From contig NZ_LGCM01000043.1 in assembly GCF_001306035.1 (NCBI RefSeq), positions 1-55,165 on the forward strand: DNA of 55,165 nt, written 5' to 3'. The position numbers were made by a program, and so were the translations under genes. The DNA comes from Levilinea saccharolytica. GTDB lineage: Bacteria; Chloroflexota; Anaerolineae; Anaerolineales; Anaerolineaceae. The first letter of the stretch is position 1, and every line of letters begins with the position of its first letter. Below the pieces are notes generated by a model. It searched no databases, was not told where the DNA came from, and saw only the letters and a list, made by a program, of their open reading frames with translations. Below, piece by piece: positions 32,816 through 42,294 of the stretch.

Positions 32816-33742
32816 ATGACAAGCGATAAACCGGTGATTTCCCCTATTCTGGGTCTGGGATTGGCTATTCTGGCGGTTTCGGCGGCGTCCATCCTGATTC
32901 GCATGGCGCAGCAGGAGGCACCTTCGCTGGTGATCGCGGCCTACCGGCTGGGGTTTGCCACAGTGCTGCTGGCTCCGGCGGCGTTGGGCCGCCGTTGGGG
33001 GGAAATCCGCGCTTTGAGTTGGAAAGCGCTGGGGGGGCTGGCGTTGGCGGGAGCATTCTTGGCGCTGCATTTTGCTGCCTGGATCACCTCGCTGGAGCAT
33101 ACAAGTGTGGCGATTTCTTCGGTGCTGGTGACGACCACACCCTTATGGGTGGCGCTGCTTTCCACCCTGGCGCTGGGTGAACGCCTGCCGCGCGGGGTGG
33201 TGCTGGGGTTGGGGGCGGCCCTGGCGGGCGGGGTGATCGTGGCGCTGAGCCAGACCTGCGCCTGGGACGGTGTGCGCCTGGCCTGCGACTGGCAGGCGAG
33301 CTGGCGCGGGCAGGGTTTGTGGGGCAGCCTCTTGGCACTGCTGGGGGCGGTGTTCGCCTCGGGGTATCTGTTGATCGGCCGACGCATGCGGGCTTCCCTG
33401 TCGCTGACGGCCTACACTTTTGTGGTGTACGGATCGGCGGCGGTGTGCCTGTGGGCGGCGGTGCTGTTTGCGGGGCTTCCGGCGGGGGGCTATCCGCTGA
33501 ACACCTACGCATGGATGTTGGCGCTGGCCGTATTTCCACAGCTCATCGGCCATTCCACCTACAACTGGGCGCTGCGCTATGTGTCTGCCACGGTGGTGTC
33601 CGTCTCGCTGCTGGGCGAGCCGATTGGGGCTTCGCTGCTGGCGGTGCTGCTGCTGGGTGAGGTTCCCGGGGCGGTGGAGCTGGTGGGCGGGGCGCTGATC
33701 CTGGTGGGCATTTTCCTGGCGGCGCGCAGCGAGCCGGTTTGA
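32816..33742 (+). CDS. DMT-superfamily transporter (two EamA domains)
   Basis: 308 residues, ten predicted membrane helices in two EamA repeats. Repeat 1 runs about 10-140 with ILIRMAQQEAPSLVIAAYRL and HTSVAISSVLVTTTPLWVALL; repeat 2 runs about 165-300 with ATVVSVSLLGEPIGASLLAVLLLGE. Members export or import metabolites such as amino acids; the substrate cannot be read. A start at ATG 32816 or GTG 32813 is possible; neither has a strong ribosome binding site. It is monocistronic and ends at a bidirectional terminator. Confidence 0.85.
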   Translation: MTSDKPVISPILGLGLAILAVSAASILIRMAQQEAPSLVIAAYRLGFATVLLAPAALGRRWGEIRALSWKALGGLALAGAFLALHFAAWITSLEHTSVAISSVLVTTTPLWVALLSTLALGERLPRGVVLGLGAALAGGVIVALSQTCAWDGVRLACDWQASWRGQGLWGSLLALLGAVFASGYLLIGRRMRASLSLTAYTFVVYGSAAVCLWAAVLFAGLPAGGYPLNTYAWMLALAVFPQLIGHSTYNWALRYVSATVVSVSLLGEPIGASLLAVLLLGEVPGAVELVGGALILVGIFLAARSEPV

Positions 33743-33758
33743 ACTGAACCATGAAAAA

Positions 33759-33794
33759 AACCGCCCCCCGCTTCATATGGATTGGGGGGCGGTT
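33759..33794. terminator. Bidirectional terminator between the DMT transporter and malQ
   Basis: AACCGCCCCCC (33759-33769) pairs with GGGGGGCGGTT (33784-33794). A-rich sequence before and T-rich sequence after make it work for both convergent genes. Confidence 0.9.
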
Positions 33795-33815
33795 GATTTT
33801 AAATATCCGGGGGAA

Positions 33816-35312
33816 TCACTCCTCCAGCCGGCTGTAGAGGGTGTTCAGCTCGCGCAGGCGGGCCGCCAGGGCGGGGGATAAATCGCTGGGGCGGCAGCGC
33901 CAGGTCCAGTTTCCACTGGCACGGCCGGGGAAGTTCATGCGCCCGTCGCCGCCCAGGCTGAGCAAATCCTGCAGGGGGGCCAGGGCCATGACCGCCACGG
34001 ATGACCACACGGCGCGGATCATGTCCCAGGAGATATCCTCACCAGAGCGGGCCAGATAACGGCGGCAGAAATCAGTTTCGACATCGGGGGCGGTTTGATA
34101 CCAGCCCAGGGCCGTGTCGTTATCATGGGTGCCGGTGTAGGCCACGCAGTTGGCAGGGTAATTGTGCGGCAGGAAGGGATCATTGGCATCGCTGGAGAAG
34201 GCGAATTGAAAGATTTTCATGCCGGGGAGCTGGAAGCGGTCGCGCAGCTCGATCACATCCGGGGTGATTTCGCCCAAATCTTCGGCGATGATGGGCAGGC
34301 CGCCCAGGGCCTGGGTGAGCGCCTCAAACAACGCTGCCCCAGGGCCGGGAACCCATTGGCCAATTTCGGCGGTGGGCATTTTGGCGGGGACTTCCCAATA
34401 GCCCGCGAAGCCGCGGAAATGATCCATGCGGATGATGTCCACCGTTTTCAGGGTGGCGCGCACGCGCTGGATCCACCAGGCATAGCCGCTTTTGGCGTGG
34501 GCATCCCAACGATAGAGCGGGTTGCCCCACAACTGACCGGTGGGCGAGAAATAATCCGGCGGTACGCCCGCTACCACGGTGGGAAGGCCTTCTTCGTCCA
34601 GATAGAACAGGTCGGGGTTTGCCCAGGCGTCGGAACTGTCGTAGGCCACGAAGATGGGGATATCGCCGATGATTTGGATGCCTTGCTGGTTGGCGTAGTC
34701 TTTCACCTGTTTCCATTGACGGAAGAACAGGAACTGGCGGAAGCTGTGGCGCAGAATATCCTTTTGGAACTGCTGGCGGAAGGAATTCAGCGCGGCTTTT
34801 TGACGGGTGCGCAGACCTTTGGGCCAATTATTCCAGGAACTGCCCTGGTTGGCCTCTTTGATGGCCATGAAGAGGGAAAAATCCTCCAGCCAGCCGGCAT
34901 TTTCGGCCTGGAAGGCGGCGAATTCCGCCTGGAAGGCCGGGATGGGGGTCTGCAGGAAGCGGTTGAAGGCGCGATCTAAGAGGGTCAGTTTCCACTGGAT
35001 GACGGGGCCAAAATCCACCGATCCTTCAGGGAACTCCGGTCGGTCGGCCAGATCGGTGCGGACGAGCAGGCCCTCTTCCAGCAGCAGGGTGGGGCTGACC
35101 AGATAGGGGTTGCCTGCGAAGGCAGAAAAACACTGATAGGGCGAATCGCCGTAACCGGTGGGGCCGAGGGGTAAAAGCTGCCACAGGCCGCAGCCGGTCT
35201 CTTTGAGAAAATCCACCCAGCGGTAAGCCTCGGGGCCAAGATCACCAATGCCATCCGGCCCGGGGAAGCTGGTCGGGTGCATTAAAATGCCGGACGCACG
35301 TTTAAAGCTCAT
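33816..35312 (-). CDS. malQ: 4-alpha-glucanotransferase
   Basis: 498 residues, GH77 amylomaltase of normal length. Seen are RASGILMHPTSFPGPDGIGDLG, LWQLLPLGPTGYGDSPYQ, IIGDIPIFVAYDSSDAWANP and the nucleophile region IIRMDHFRGFAGYWEVPA. IIAEDLGEITPDV provides the acid/base, and YTGTHDNDTALGW is also present. It moves maltodextrin chains between glucans in the cytoplasm and serves glycogen building or breakdown. The ATG at 35312 overlaps the end of glgC by 11 bases and has AGGAG upstream, so the frame that continues upstream is antisense-free overlap, not coding. It is the last gene of the glycogen run. Confidence 0.95.
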   Translation of the reverse strand: MSFKRASGILMHPTSFPGPDGIGDLGPEAYRWVDFLKETGCGLWQLLPLGPTGYGDSPYQCFSAFAGNPYLVSPTLLLEEGLLVRTDLADRPEFPEGSVDFGPVIQWKLTLLDRAFNRFLQTPIPAFQAEFAAFQAENAGWLEDFSLFMAIKEANQGSSWNNWPKGLRTRQKAALNSFRQQFQKDILRHSFRQFLFFRQWKQVKDYANQQGIQIIGDIPIFVAYDSSDAWANPDLFYLDEEGLPTVVAGVPPDYFSPTGQLWGNPLYRWDAHAKSGYAWWIQRVRATLKTVDIIRMDHFRGFAGYWEVPAKMPTAEIGQWVPGPGAALFEALTQALGGLPIIAEDLGEITPDVIELRDRFQLPGMKIFQFAFSSDANDPFLPHNYPANCVAYTGTHDNDTALGWYQTAPDVETDFCRRYLARSGEDISWDMIRAVWSSVAVMALAPLQDLLSLGGDGRMNFPGRASGNWTWRCRPSDLSPALAARLRELNTLYSRLEE

Positions 35313-36558
35313 TCGGGAGTCTCCTGGTTTGAATGTACTGCCCCGATTGTACAACAGATACGGTGTAATCGGGAGGGATGACATCGGTGCCCACGACGGC
35401 CCCTGGCTGGATAACCGTGCCAGGGGGGACGACGGAATTTTTGCCGACCAGGGCAATGGCAGGCTCGCCGTCTGGATCACCGCCGATGACGGCTTTTTCA
35501 CCGATGGTGGAGCGTTTATCCACAATGGCATATTTGATCACGGCGCCGGGCTGCACCTGGGTATCGGTGAGCAGAATCGAATGGTGCACGACCGCGCCGG
35601 AACGGACAATGACCCCTGGGGAGAGCACGCTGCGGTAAACACAGGCCCCATCTTCGATGATACAGCCGTCGCAGACCAGGCTGTCTTCGACGCGCGCGCC
35701 TTTTTGAATATTGGCGGGGGGGCGCTCTTCGGAGCGGGTGTGGATGACCCAGCCGCGGGTGTGCAGGTCCAGCGTGGGGGGCACACACAGCAGGTCCATG
35801 TGGGCCTGCCAGTAGGAATTGACCGTGCCCACATCCACCCAGTAGCCGCTGAAGGGATAGGCGTAGATGTCATCGCGTTCAGCCACCATTTTGGGGAGGA
35901 TGTCTTTGCCGAAATCGTGGCTGGAGTCTTTTTGCAGATGATCCTTCCATAATTCGTCGTCCAGCACCTGGCGGGTAAAGAGATATACGCCCATGTTCAC
36001 CAGGTTGGAGGTGGGGTCGGCGGGCTTTTCCACAAAGGAGGTGACGCGCTGATTCTCGTCCACGCTGACGATGCCGAAGCGGGAGGCTTCTTCCAGGGGC
36101 ACCTGAATGGTACACAGGGTGACTGCGGCCTTTTTCTCCAGATGGTAGCGGATGAGGGCGTCGTAATCCATCTTATAGACGTGGTCGCCCGAGAGGATCA
36201 GAATCAGGTCGGGGTCGCTGCGCTTGATAAACGCAAAGTTTTGCTGAACGGCGTCGGCGGTGCCGATGAACCAGCCCGCACCGCGCGCCTTGTAGGGGGT
36301 GAAGATCTTGAGACCGCCGGTGAACTCCCGATCCAAATCCCAGGGGCCGCCCGCGCCGATGTGTTCGATCAGGGATTGGGGACGGTATTGGGCGATGATG
36401 ACCACATCGAAGATATTGGAGTTGACGCAGTTGGAGAGGGGGAAATCAATGATGCGGTATTTTCCGGCAAAGGGCACGGCCGGCTTGGTGCGCTTGAAAG
36501 TCAAAACGCTTAGCCGTGTGCCTTCTCCACCCGCCAGGATGATGGCGCGGGTTTTCAT
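35302..36558 (-). CDS. glgC: Glucose-1-phosphate adenylyltransferase (ADP-glucose pyrophosphorylase)
   Basis: 418 residues. The nucleotidyltransferase domain opens [17 protein letters not shown] and continues with [21 protein letters not shown], then GTADAVQQN and [12 protein letters not shown] left-handed beta-helix with hexapeptide repeats follows from about 290. The enzyme makes ADP-glucose from glucose 1-phosphate and ATP, the committed step of bacterial glycogen synthesis. Its start overlaps the glgA stop (ATGA). Lys and Arg residues of the usual activator sites are conserved near the N-terminus. Confidence 0.95.
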   Translation of the reverse strand: MKTRAIILAGGEGTRLSVLTFKRTKPAVPFAGKYRIIDFPLSNCVNSNIFDVVIIAQYRPQSLIEHIGAGGPWDLDREFTGGLKIFTPYKARGAGWFIGTADAVQQNFAFIKRSDPDLILILSGDHVYKMDYDALIRYHLEKKAAVTLCTIQVPLEEASRFGIVSVDENQRVTSFVEKPADPTSNLVNMGVYLFTRQVLDDELWKDHLQKDSSHDFGKDILPKMVAERDDIYAYPFSGYWVDVGTVNSYWQAHMDLLCVPPTLDLHTRGWVIHTRSEERPPANIQKGARVEDSLVCDGCIIEDGACVYRSVLSPGVIVRSGAVVHHSILLTDTQVQPGAVIKYAIVDKRSTIGEKAVIGGDPDGEPAIALVGKNSVVPPGTVIQPGAVVGTDVIPPDYTVSVVQSGQYIQTRRLPNEL

Positions 36559-38036
36559 GACCGCGATTCCACCAGCTTTTGATAGAGGGCCAGATATTCA
36601 CGCGCCGAACGGTTCCAGGAGAAATCCAGAGACATGCCGTTGCGCTGCAAGGCCTGCCAATGAACGGGGTCGGCAAAGGCTTTTTGGGCGCGCTGCAAGG
36701 CAGCTGTCAGAGCGGGCACGGAGGCCTGCTCAAACAGGAAGCCGGTGGCGGTGGCAGGATCGGGCGAATCGAGGATGGTATCTTTGAGGCCGCCGGTGGC
36801 GCGAGCGAGGGGGACGCAGCCGTAGCGCATAGCGATCATCTGGGCCATGCCGCAGGGCTCGTAACGCGAGGGCATGAGGATGACATCCCCACCGGCGTAC
36901 ATGCGGCGCGCCAAACGGGCATCAAAGCGCACGGCAGCGCGCACCTGGTCGGGGTAGGCTTTTTCCATCTGGCGGGCGTTTTCTTCCAAAATTTCGTCGC
37001 CGGTACCCAGGAGGATCAACTGCCAATGCGGATCGGGCAGCTCACGCAAGGCCTGGAGGGCCAGATCAATGCCTTTTTGCTGATCCATGCGGCTGATGAT
37101 GATGTATAGGGGCCAGTTTTGGGCAGGATCGAGGGCAAACTCTTTCAAGAGGGCCTGTTTGTTGGCCTGCCGCGCAGACAGGGTCTCCAGGCTGAAGGGC
37201 GAAACCAGGGCATCCGTGGCGGGGTTCCACAAATCCAAATCCAGGCCGTTGAGAATGCCGGAGAGATTGGCTTCGCGCGTTTTCAGGAAAGTTTCCAGCG
37301 TGCAGCCAAATTCGGGGGTTAAAATTTCGCGGGCGTAGGTGGGCGAAACGGCCACAATGTGATCGGCGGAAAGCAGCCCCAGGGGCAGAGGCATGCGCCG
37401 CGCCCAATCGGGCAGGCGGGGGTCGCTGGCGGCGGGCAGGCCGTACGCCGCGGTGGCTTCTTCGGCACCGGCGCCCATGAAGGGCAGGTTGTGTACAGCC
37501 AGCAGGGCGCGGGTGCGGCGGAAGAAATCATCGCCCGCTCGGTTGAGGTTCAGCCAGTAGCAAGACAGGGCGGTGTGCCAGTCGTTGGCATGCACCACGT
37601 CTGGGGCCCAGCCGATTTGGCGCATGGCTTCCAGCACGGCCAGGGAGAAGTAGGTGTAACGCTCGCCGTCGAGGTGCGGATCGCTGCCGTATACGGGGTC
37701 GCCTTCGCGGAAGGGCGGGCCGTCCACCAGATAGACGGGCAGGCCGGCGTTTTCGATCAAAAAGACCTGGCCGGTGAGGGTTTCGCTGCCGCGGCGGACG
37801 GTGAGACGGGAGAGCAGCTTGGGGTTTTTGGCTTTCTGGCGGATCATGGAGTGATAGGGGATGGCCAGGCGCACATCCAACTGCACCCCACCGGTTTCCT
37901 CAGGCGTGAGGGCGCGCAGGGCACGGGGCAGTGAGCCGGTGACATCCCCCAGGCCGCCAACTTTAACCCACGGGTCGGCTTCCGAGGCGATAAAGAGCAC
38001 ACGCAATTTTTTGGTTGAAGACGAGGGCGGCATCAT
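36555..38036 (-). CDS. glgA: Glycogen synthase (GT5)
   Basis: 493 residues. [27 protein letters not shown] holds the ADP-glucose-binding [30 protein letters not shown] and, in the C-terminal Rossmann domain, [19 protein letters not shown] complete the GT5 pattern. It extends alpha-1,4-glucan from ADP-glucose made by GlgC. It lies 31 bases after the amidohydrolase-CYTH gene and overlaps glgC by four bases. glgB and glgP are not in the window. Confidence 0.95.
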   Translation of the reverse strand: MMPPSSSTKKLRVLFIASEADPWVKVGGLGDVTGSLPRALRALTPEETGGVQLDVRLAIPYHSMIRQKAKNPKLLSRLTVRRGSETLTGQVFLIENAGLPVYLVDGPPFREGDPVYGSDPHLDGERYTYFSLAVLEAMRQIGWAPDVVHANDWHTALSCYWLNLNRAGDDFFRRTRALLAVHNLPFMGAGAEEATAAYGLPAASDPRLPDWARRMPLPLGLLSADHIVAVSPTYAREILTPEFGCTLETFLKTREANLSGILNGLDLDLWNPATDALVSPFSLETLSARQANKQALLKEFALDPAQNWPLYIIISRMDQQKGIDLALQALRELPDPHWQLILLGTGDEILEENARQMEKAYPDQVRAAVRFDARLARRMYAGGDVILMPSRYEPCGMAQMIAMRYGCVPLARATGGLKDTILDSPDPATATGFLFEQASVPALTAALQRAQKAFADPVHWQALQRNGMSLDFSWNRSAREYLALYQKLVESRS

Positions 38037-38067
38037 CGGTTTCCCTCCGAATGGATCAAAAGACGGC

Positions 38068-40044
38068 TTATGGTTTTAACAGCTCGACATAATCGCGGGA
38101 GATGGTGTTGTTGGGCGACGCGCCCAGCAAGGAAATCAGTTCCGCGGCCAGGGTGGATTTTTGTTCGGCGTCTTTGCGCGACCAGGTGCGGCTTTTGACT
38201 TCCAGGAATTTGCCGGTGCTGGGCTGGATGAGGGTGTCAATATTGATAAAGAACTCCGTGTCCTGGAAACGCACCAGATAGCGCAGACGGTCTTTTTCGA
38301 TTTCCATGACCTCGTCAGGGCGGAAGTATTCGCGGTAGAAGCGGATGCTCTGGGTGGCGGGGGCCAAGAAGCGGCTGCGGGAGAGGAGCACACCGCTGGG
38401 GAAGTTAAATTCGCTGGACACGCCCACGTGGGTCAGGCGAGAACGGACGTGGTCAATTTTCCCCTGATCGTCCACGAAATGATCTTCGCGGATGCGCAGA
38501 CGGCCTTGCTCAACGTCATTGAAGAGGAAATAGGTGTCGTATTCGCGGTAATGGCGCTTGCGAAGAATTTCGATCTGGGGGTTGTGCAGCAGAGCCTGGA
38601 GGATGGGCTGCTCATTGCTGATGGGCACTTTAGCCTGCACCTCGAAGCTTTCTTCCTCGGTGGCGCCGCCGATGGCGATGAGCTTGGCCAAAACCGACTG
38701 CTCGCGAGCGGTGAGGAAGGCGTCAATCTGGCGGGCATATTCCATGCTGGCGGCCAGGATCTCTTCTTCGTTGAGGGTGAGCAGTTCGCGGCCGCGCATG
38801 ACCCATTGGCCGTTGATCATCACGTCGGATACGTCGGTGGCTTTGGATGCGTAGACGATCTGCGCATAGGCAGCGTTGGGATCGCGGCGGAAGAAGGGGG
38901 CGTTGTGAATGCGGCGGTTGTCCACCAGGATCAAGTCGGCGCGCTTGCCCGGCTCTAAAGAACCGGTGATGTCATCCATGTGCATGGCCTGGGCGCCCTG
39001 GCGGGTGGCCATGAGCAGGGCGGTTTGGGCGGGCAGAGCGGTGGGGTCATTGGTGACGCATTTGGCCACAAAGGCGGCCAGACGCACTTCTTCGAACATA
39101 TCCAGGTCATTGTTGGAGGCCGGGCCGTCGGTGCCGATGCCCACATTCAGGCCCAGTTCCAACATGCGCTGAACCGGCGCAAAGCCGGAGGCCAGCTTGA
39201 GGTTGGAAGAAGGGTTGTGGGCCACGCCCGCGCCCAGGTGCTGCATGGTGCGGATTTCCCCTTCGTCCACATGAACGCAGTGGGCGGCCAGGACTTTGGC
39301 CTCGAACAGGCCGCATTTCTTCATGTAGGGCACCACGGGCATGCCGTTTTCCTCGCGCATGTTGGCCACTTCACCGGCGGTTTCGGAAATGTGTGTGTGG
39401 AGGGGCACATCAAACTCGGCGGCCAGCTCGGCCGCGGCGCGCAGGATCTCGGGCGTGCAGGTGTAGGCAGCGTGGGGGGCAATGGACGGCACGATGAGGG
39501 GATGGCCTTTCCAGCGCTGGATGAAATCACGGGCGATGGCCAGGCCTTCTTCATAGGAATCGGCGTCGGGGCTGGGGAACTTGAGCACGGATTCGGCGCA
39601 GAGGGCGCGCATGCCGGCATCGGCGGTGGCTTTGGCGACATCCTCTTCAAAGTAATACATATCGGCAAAGCAGGTGACGCCGCTGCGGATCATCTCCGCG
39701 CAGGCCATCTGCGTGCCCAGACGCACAAATTCAGGTGAGACGAATTCGCGTTCGACCGGCATCATGTAGCCCATCAGCCACACATCCAGGCGCAGATCGT
39801 CCGCCAGGCCGCGCAGGAGGGTCATGGGAACGTGGGTGTGGGCGTTGATCAGGCCGGGCATCAGAGTTTTTCCGCCGCAGTCAATCACCTGACTGGCGGT
39901 GTATTGGGCCTGGAGGGTTTCTTGGGGGCCGACAGCGACGATGGAATCGCCCCGGACGGCCACGGCGCCCGATTCATATTGGCTGAGGGCCTGATCCATG
40001 GTGAGGACCAGGGCGTTCGTCAATAAAACATCTACCTTTTCCAT
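38068..40044 (-). CDS. MtaD-like amidohydrolase fused to a CYTH (triphosphate tunnel) domain
   Basis: 658 residues in two parts. Residues 1-455 are a complete amidohydrolase of the MtaD/SsnA type. Metal ligands are His69 and His71 (INAHTHVPM), His216 (PLHTHISE), His255 and Asp306 (GTDGPASNN); relatives deaminate S-adenosylhomocysteine or methylthioadenosine. Residues about 465-650 are CYTH-like. They include FEVQAKV in place of ExExK (E468, Q470, K472), YDTYF, LRIRED, the charged strand EIEKDRLRYLV, and FLEVKSRTWS (E615, K617). CYTH enzymes act on triphosphates or make cAMP. The fusion is unusual. A single frame with no internal start or stop supports one polypeptide. It sits between cinA (17 bases) and glgA (31 bases). 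Confidence 0.8.
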   Translation of the reverse strand: MEKVDVLLTNALVLTMDQALSQYESGAVAVRGDSIVAVGPQETLQAQYTASQVIDCGGKTLMPGLINAHTHVPMTLLRGLADDLRLDVWLMGYMMPVEREFVSPEFVRLGTQMACAEMIRSGVTCFADMYYFEEDVAKATADAGMRALCAESVLKFPSPDADSYEEGLAIARDFIQRWKGHPLIVPSIAPHAAYTCTPEILRAAAELAAEFDVPLHTHISETAGEVANMREENGMPVVPYMKKCGLFEAKVLAAHCVHVDEGEIRTMQHLGAGVAHNPSSNLKLASGFAPVQRMLELGLNVGIGTDGPASNNDLDMFEEVRLAAFVAKCVTNDPTALPAQTALLMATRQGAQAMHMDDITGSLEPGKRADLILVDNRRIHNAPFFRRDPNAAYAQIVYASKATDVSDVMINGQWVMRGRELLTLNEEEILAASMEYARQIDAFLTAREQSVLAKLIAIGGATEEESFEVQAKVPISNEQPILQALLHNPQIEILRKRHYREYDTYFLFNDVEQGRLRIREDHFVDDQGKIDHVRSRLTHVGVSSEFNFPSGVLLSRSRFLAPATQSIRFYREYFRPDEVMEIEKDRLRYLVRFQDTEFFINIDTLIQPSTGKFLEVKSRTWSRKDAEQKSTLAAELISLLGASPNNTISRDYVELLKP

Positions 40045-40061
40045 AAAATTCGCTTCCCTTT

Positions 40062-41222
40062 CTATTTATGTTTTTGAAGAAGATGGCGCCGCAGGAAATC
40101 GAGGGCCATGTTGGAGGCCCATTGAGGGGCGTTTTCTGGCGACCCTCCATAGGCGCGCTGCTGGTCTACGGTGAGGGTGGGGGTCATGAGGCATAACGTC
40201 AGCACGTAGCGCGGGCCTTCGGGCAGGAGAACGGCCCCCAGGGCCACCTGCGCGCTGCGTTGATACCGTTCAGTTTCCAGAAGATGGCGCAGTTCGGGCA
40301 GCCCGCAAGGCTGGCTGCTGAGATCGGTGAGGGTGGAGATATTGGGTAGGGAGTTAATGCGGCGGTAGAGCTCGCCCTGGAGGCCGCATTCAATGGCCAG
40401 AGCGTACCATTGGCGGGCGGCCAGCAGAGACTGCACCACGCTGTCGAGGGTCTGGTCATCCTGACCGTAGATGTGGTCGCCCAGGCGCTTGTGCAAAGTG
40501 GCCAGGATGGGCTGCATCATGGTGTGGGCTTGATCGACGTCGTGGGCTTTGGCGGTGACGCGGATGTCCACAATCCCCGGATGCGCCAGCAGACCGACCG
40601 TGGGATTGCTCTCGGTTTCCAGATCAGCCACCCATTCATCCACCTGCGATTCGCCTACCCCGGCGGTGTGGAGGACGACAGCCTGGATGGTGCCGGATTC
40701 GGGCAGGCGGTCGCGCAGCAAGGGCAGCACTGTGTTGGCCAGCAGATATTCCATCTCGCGGGGGACGCCTGGCAGACAGACGATGAGAGCCGGGCCGTTT
40801 TCGGCATAGAAGGCGGGGGCTGTGCCAACGGGGTTTTCAATGGCTTGGGCCCCTTGGGGAACCCAGGCCTGACGGCGGTTGTTTTCGGTGGCCTGGCGGT
40901 TAAAGCGCTTAAAGCGGTCTTGAATCTGCTGCCACAGGTCGGGGCGGAATTCCAGGGGGACATTCAAACAATCAGCGACGGCCTGGCGGGTGGGGTCATC
41001 TACGGTGGGGCCGAGGCCGCCGGTGGTGATGATCACATCGGCGCGCTGGCAGGCTTCGCGCAGGGCATCGGCAATGCGGGAGACATTATCGCCGATGATG
41101 GTCGTGCGGTAGAGGTCAATGCCGAGTTCGCGCAGCGATCGGGCCAAAAAGCGGGTGTTGGTGTCTTGGATTTCTCCAAGGAGCAATTCGGTGCCGATGG
41201 CGATAATTTCAGCGGCCGGCAT
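40062..41222 (-). CDS. CinA-family protein with a degenerate C-terminal domain
   Basis: 386 residues. The N-terminal MoCF-like/COG1058 domain (1-170) is well kept: AEIIAIGTELLLGEIQDTN, IITTGGLGPTVDDPTRQA, NPVGTAPAF and CLPGVPREME. In standard CinA this half acts on ADP-ribose or NAD-type compounds. The C-terminal half should be the nicotinamide-mononucleotide deamidase with ESCTGG at its active site. Here that position reads IECGLQGEL, and the following glycine-rich motifs are missing, while the final helix (ALDFLRRHLL) remains. The deamidase is thus probably dead. It lies 15 bases after the cyclic-nucleotide-binding gene. Confidence 0.8.
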   Translation of the reverse strand: MPAAEIIAIGTELLLGEIQDTNTRFLARSLRELGIDLYRTTIIGDNVSRIADALREACQRADVIITTGGLGPTVDDPTRQAVADCLNVPLEFRPDLWQQIQDRFKRFNRQATENNRRQAWVPQGAQAIENPVGTAPAFYAENGPALIVCLPGVPREMEYLLANTVLPLLRDRLPESGTIQAVVLHTAGVGESQVDEWVADLETESNPTVGLLAHPGIVDIRVTAKAHDVDQAHTMMQPILATLHKRLGDHIYGQDDQTLDSVVQSLLAARQWYALAIECGLQGELYRRINSLPNISTLTDLSSQPCGLPELRHLLETERYQRSAQVALGAVLLPEGPRYVLTLCLMTPTLTVDQQRAYGGSPENAPQWASNMALDFLRRHLLQKHK

Positions 41223-41237
41223 GGGTCAACCTCCACA

Positions 41238-41750
41238 TTACGGGGTGGCGGGGTCATGTGCCCCGGGTTTTTGATAGAGCAGAACCTCGCGGATTTTCAA
41301 ATCGGCGCTGCGGATCTTCTGAGATAGGTCGAGGGCCAGGTTAAACATCACCCGGTGGCCCATTTCGGGGTCGGCGCTGCACAGATCGAGGAATTTTTGG
41401 CGCGAAATTTTGAGCACGCGCGTGTCGGGGGCTGCGGCGCGGGCGCTGGCCGAACGCACACCCTCATCCACCAGGGCGATTTCGCCGAAGGATTGGCCGC
41501 GCCACAGGCTGGCGATGGAAATGGGTTCGTGGCCCGCGTTTTCGGGAGAGACCAGGGCCGGGTTGAGCAAAATTTCCACGCGTCCGTTCAAGATCAGGTA
41601 CAATTCAGTGCTGCGGGAGTTCTCTTCAAAAATGGTTTCGCCGGGCTGGTACACCCGCTCTTCACACAATTCTTCAATGCGTTCTAATTGGCTGACGGTC
41701 AGTTTGTAGAACAGGTCGCTTTCTTTGATAAATGTGTGATATTTACCCAT
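41238..41750 (-). CDS. Cyclic-nucleotide-binding domain protein without DNA-binding domain
   Basis: 170 residues. The cNMP-binding beta-barrel spans about 10-130: YQPGETIFEENSRSTELYLILNGRVEIL, the phosphate-binding cassette GQSFGEIALVDEGVRSASARA with its Glu and Arg, then the C-helix. The Crp/Fnr helix-turn-helix is absent; the rest is about 35 residues, partly helical. It should bind cAMP or cGMP, or serve as a protein-protein sensor. It is first in the run leading to cinA, the amidohydrolase-CYTH gene and the glycogen genes, with a promoter carrying a perfect -35. Confidence 0.85.
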   Translation of the reverse strand: MGKYHTFIKESDLFYKLTVSQLERIEELCEERVYQPGETIFEENSRSTELYLILNGRVEILLNPALVSPENAGHEPISIASLWRGQSFGEIALVDEGVRSASARAAAPDTRVLKISRQKFLDLCSADPEMGHRVMFNLALDLSQKIRSADLKIREVLLYQKPGAHDPATP

Positions 41751-41776
41751 ACTGGCAGCCTCCGAGGTTGAAAATT

Positions 41777-41804
41777 AGTTTAGCACGTTTCGAGAAATTG
41801 TCAA
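41777..41804 (-). promoter_or_regulatory. Promoter of the cNMP-binding/cinA/CYTH/glycogen run
   Basis: On the minus strand TTGACA (41804-41799), a 16-base spacer, TAAACT (41782-41777). The perfect -35 and its place 30 bases before the ATG make it a good candidate for the start of the six-gene unit down to malQ. Confidence 0.6.
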
Positions 41805-41877
41805 TTTTTATGGGCGGCGCTGACTCTACAAGGGCAGTTTGGGCGCTGAGCGGGCTGCGCAGAAGGGTGAGGACGGC

Positions 41878-42279
41878 ATGAGAGCGAGAAAGGACAGCCG
41901 GCAGCAGGTGGGACGTTGGGGTGAAGAGGTGGCGCTGCGGACACTGGAGCAGAAAGGGCTGCAGTTGGTGGGGCGCAATGTGCGCACACCCTACGGCGAA
42001 ATTGACTTGATCCTGCAAGATGTGGACGAGATGGTTTTTGTAGAGGTGAAGGCGCGCACCACGGGCAGCTTTGGGCTGCCGGAGACGGCTGTGGACGGGC
42101 GCAAGCAAGGCCGGATAGTGCGTTCGGCCTTGTATTGGCTGCAAAATCACCCCGAATGGACAGGCGGCTGGCGGGTGGACGTCGTGGCGGTGTGCGGCAG
42201 GCCGGAATTGGCCGCCGCTGCGGAAGTCGCCTGGTTCCCCAACGCGGTTCAGGCGGGAATGGACGAGGACATGGGATGA
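41878..42279 (+). CDS. YraN/UPF0102 family endonuclease-like protein
   Basis: 133 residues. The PD-(D/E)XK-like core is VGRWGEEVALRTLEQKGLQ, YGEIDLILQD and MVFVEVKARTTG, which supplies Asp, Glu and Lys of a metal-dependent nuclease fold. Family members occur near rRNA, rnhB and DNA-processing genes; their substrate is unsettled. ATG at 41878 with AAGGGTGAGG upstream is chosen over an earlier in-frame ATG. miaA starts 15 bases later. Confidence 0.85.
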   Translation: MRARKDSRQQVGRWGEEVALRTLEQKGLQLVGRNVRTPYGEIDLILQDVDEMVFVEVKARTTGSFGLPETAVDGRKQGRIVRSALYWLQNHPEWTGGWRVDVVAVCGRPELAAAAEVAWFPNAVQAGMDEDMG

Positions 42280-42294
42280 TTGAGGGTACCAGTG

